A stretch of 64,000 nt of DNA from the NCBI RefSeq assembly GCF_900105685.1, contig NZ_LT629781.1, forward strand, positions 2,480,001 to 2,544,000. Reading direction: 5' to 3'. The stretch is from Verrucomicrobium sp. GAS474. GTDB taxonomy: Bacteria > Verrucomicrobiota > Verrucomicrobiia > Methylacidiphilales > GAS474. The notes under the pieces were generated by a model that was not told the origin of the DNA, ran no database searches, and worked only from the letters and a program-made list of their open reading frames with translations. Made by a program: the position numbers and the translations under genes. Shown one piece after another: positions 62,637 to 64,000 of the stretch (the stretch's first letter is position 1; each line of letters begins with the position of its first letter).

Positions 62637-63998
62637 ATGAAAATCCTGATTGTCGACGACGAGAAAAACATCCGCACCTCGACCAGCCTCGCGATCCAGA
62701 GCGAGGGGCACGAGCCTGACGCGGTCGACAGCGGCCGGATCGCCCTCATGAAGATGGCCGAGGAGCCCTACGACCTCGTCTTCCTCGATCTGCGGATCGG
62801 AGAGGAGGACGGCCTCGAAGTCCTCGACTCGATCGTGAAGCTCTTTCCCAACGTTCCCACCTGCGTCTTCACCGCCCACGCCTCGATCACCTCCGCCGTC
62901 GAGGCGATGCGTCGGGGCGCGTTCGACTATCTCGAAAAGCCCTTTACCCCCGGCCAGCTCCGCAACATCGTCGGCATGGTCGAGCGGATGCGGAAGCTGA
63001 ACCAGCGCGTCAGCGACCTGGAGCAGCAGGTCTCCGTCCAGTCGCCGACCGTCGAATACGTTTCCGAGGACCCCGCGATGGCGAAGGTGATGGACGTCCT
63101 CAACCGGACGGCCGGGACCAAGGCCGCCGTCCTCATCCTCGGCGAGAGCGGCACGGGCAAGAGCGTCCTCGCCCGCTACGTCCACGACCACAGCGAGCTG
63201 AAGGACAAGCCCTTCGTCACGATCAGCTGCCCCAGCCTCTCCCGCGAGCTGCTGGAGAGCGAGCTCTTCGGCCACGTGAAGGGGGCCTTCACCGGCGCGG
63301 TGAAGGACACCTGGGGCAAGGTCGACGCCGCGAAGGGCGGCACCCTCTTCCTAGACGAGATCGGCGAGCTCCCCCTCGAGATCCAGCCGAAGCTCCTCCG
63401 CCTCCTCCAGGAGCGCCAGTACGAGCGGGTCGGCGACAACAAGACCCGGACCGCCGACGTCCGCGTCATCGCCGCCACCAACCGGAACATGGAGGAGTGC
63501 GTCCGGGAGAAAACCTTCCGCGAGGATCTCTACTACCGCCTCAACGTCATCTCGGTCACCACGCCGCCGCTGCGGCACCGGGCGGTCGACCTCAAGCGGT
63601 TGAGCCAGAATTTCGTCCGCTTCTTCGCGAAGCAGATCCGGCGGCCGGTGAAGGAATTCAGCCCCCAGGCGCTCGAACGGATCCTCGCCTATCCCTGGCC
63701 GGGGAACATCCGCGAATTGCGGAACGCCATCGAGCGGGCCGTCATCCTCGCCCAAGGGACCACCATCGAACTGAGCGATCTCCCCGAGCACCTCAGCGCG
63801 AAGCAGGAGCGCCGCGAGCTGATGCCCGGCTCCCCTGTCACGTTGGAGGAGCTCGAGTTCGAGCACATCCGCCTCGTCGTCGAACGGGCGGAGAACCTCG
63901 AGTCGGCCGCCCGCACCCTCGGCATCGATCCGGCCACCCTCTACCGCAAGAGGAAGAAGATGGATCACCTCCTCGCCGAGCCCGCGCCGAGCTCCTGA
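62637..63998 (+). CDS. NtrC-family sigma-54-dependent response regulator
   Basis: A 453-residue activator, close in layout to AlgB. Receiver 1-120 with D51 (LVFLDLRIGEEDG) and K (YLEKPF). The sigma-54 interaction AAA+ domain has Walker A GESGTGKS (~170), GAFTGA (216-221), LFLDEIGEL and the arginine-finger region. The C-terminal Fis-type helix-turn-helix (AARTLGIDPATLYRKRKKM) ends near 450. Start set at ATG 62637, where the receiver begins. No kinase gene is adjacent within the window. Divergent from small stress genes with sigma-54-like promoters. Confidence 0.93.
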   Translation: MKILIVDDEKNIRTSTSLAIQSEGHEPDAVDSGRIALMKMAEEPYDLVFLDLRIGEEDGLEVLDSIVKLFPNVPTCVFTAHASITSAVEAMRRGAFDYLEKPFTPGQLRNIVGMVERMRKLNQRVSDLEQQVSVQSPTVEYVSEDPAMAKVMDVLNRTAGTKAAVLILGESGTGKSVLARYVHDHSELKDKPFVTISCPSLSRELLESELFGHVKGAFTGAVKDTWGKVDAAKGGTLFLDEIGELPLEIQPKLLRLLQERQYERVGDNKTRTADVRVIAATNRNMEECVREKTFREDLYYRLNVISVTTPPLRHRAVDLKRLSQNFVRFFAKQIRRPVKEFSPQALERILAYPWPGNIRELRNAIERAVILAQGTTIELSDLPEHLSAKQERRELMPGSPVTLEELEFEHIRLVVERAENLESAARTLGIDPATLYRKRKKMDHLLAEPAPSS

Positions 63999-64000
63999 TT

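Overview
The window is GC-rich, densely coded chromosomal DNA. Its gene content points to a Verrucomicrobiota bacterium: LacI/AraC 'XylR-type' regulators, a tagaturonate epimerase, DUF5069, an exosortase/EpsI pair, a DUF3857-MoxR-DUF58-DUF4159 operon and many hybrid kinases. This is inference from family content. No rRNA, tRNA, CRISPR array or insertion sequence was recognised.

Layout. (1) 230-2763: an AraC-type sugar regulator divergent from tagaturonate epimerase. (2) 2812-3978: an aminotransferase. (3) 4016-15076, all minus strand: a sulfur-metabolism cluster. In transcription order it encodes a sulfotransferase, a three-gene sulfonate/taurine-type ABC transporter, a large PHP-like metallohydrolase, a membrane rhodanese, a family-2 encapsulin shell protein with a cyclic-nucleotide-domain insertion, a SufS-type cysteine desulfurase with a ~150-residue disordered N-terminal extension, and serine O-acetyltransferase. 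The last three match the known desulfurase-loaded sulfur nanocompartment. (4) 15339-23904: an alpha/beta hydrolase, a GntR/LacI regulator, a secreted GH74-GH5 fusion, a GAF histidine kinase, an M29-like peptidase and a stand-alone ovothiol-type N-methyltransferase. (5) 23992-25373, minus: an Rrf2 regulator, DUF5069 and Ohr/OsmC peroxidase. (6) 25454-40118: a polysaccharide/exosortase locus with glycosyltransferases, an epimerase, a flippase, a polymerase/ligase-like protein, an exosortase and a XerC-type recombinase. Base composition falls visibly inside one glycosyltransferase gene near 31.62 kb and recovers inside the exosortase gene near 38.2-38.4 kb. (7) 40138-41283: a PqiA-like membrane protein. 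(8) 41416-54550: a seven-gene operon of a pseudo-caspase/transglutaminase protein, MoxR, DUF58, two VWA/BatA-like membrane proteins around a DUF4175-like coiled-coil protein, and DUF4159. (9) 54569-55264: an EpsI-like exosortase partner. (10) 55332-60614: two overlapping kinase genes and a divergent LytTR regulator. (11) 60939-63998: small stress proteins (CsbD, a DUF1328-like protein, an lmo0937-type protein), a secreted unknown and an NtrC-type sigma-54 activator.

How parts may work together. In the sulfur cluster, organosulfur import could supply sulfur. Serine O-acetyltransferase feeds cysteine synthesis, the encapsulated desulfurase strips sulfur from cysteine for storage in the shell, and the rhodanese could move persulfide sulfur. 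At the right end, the csbD and lmo0937-type promoters share a TGGCAC-N3-TCGCGCA (-24/-12-like) element. A TGCAAAATGC box also occurs in both intergenic regions, at near-identical distance from the -24 element of csbD and of the NtrC-type gene. This suggests a compact sigma-54 stress regulon run by the NtrC-type protein encoded there.
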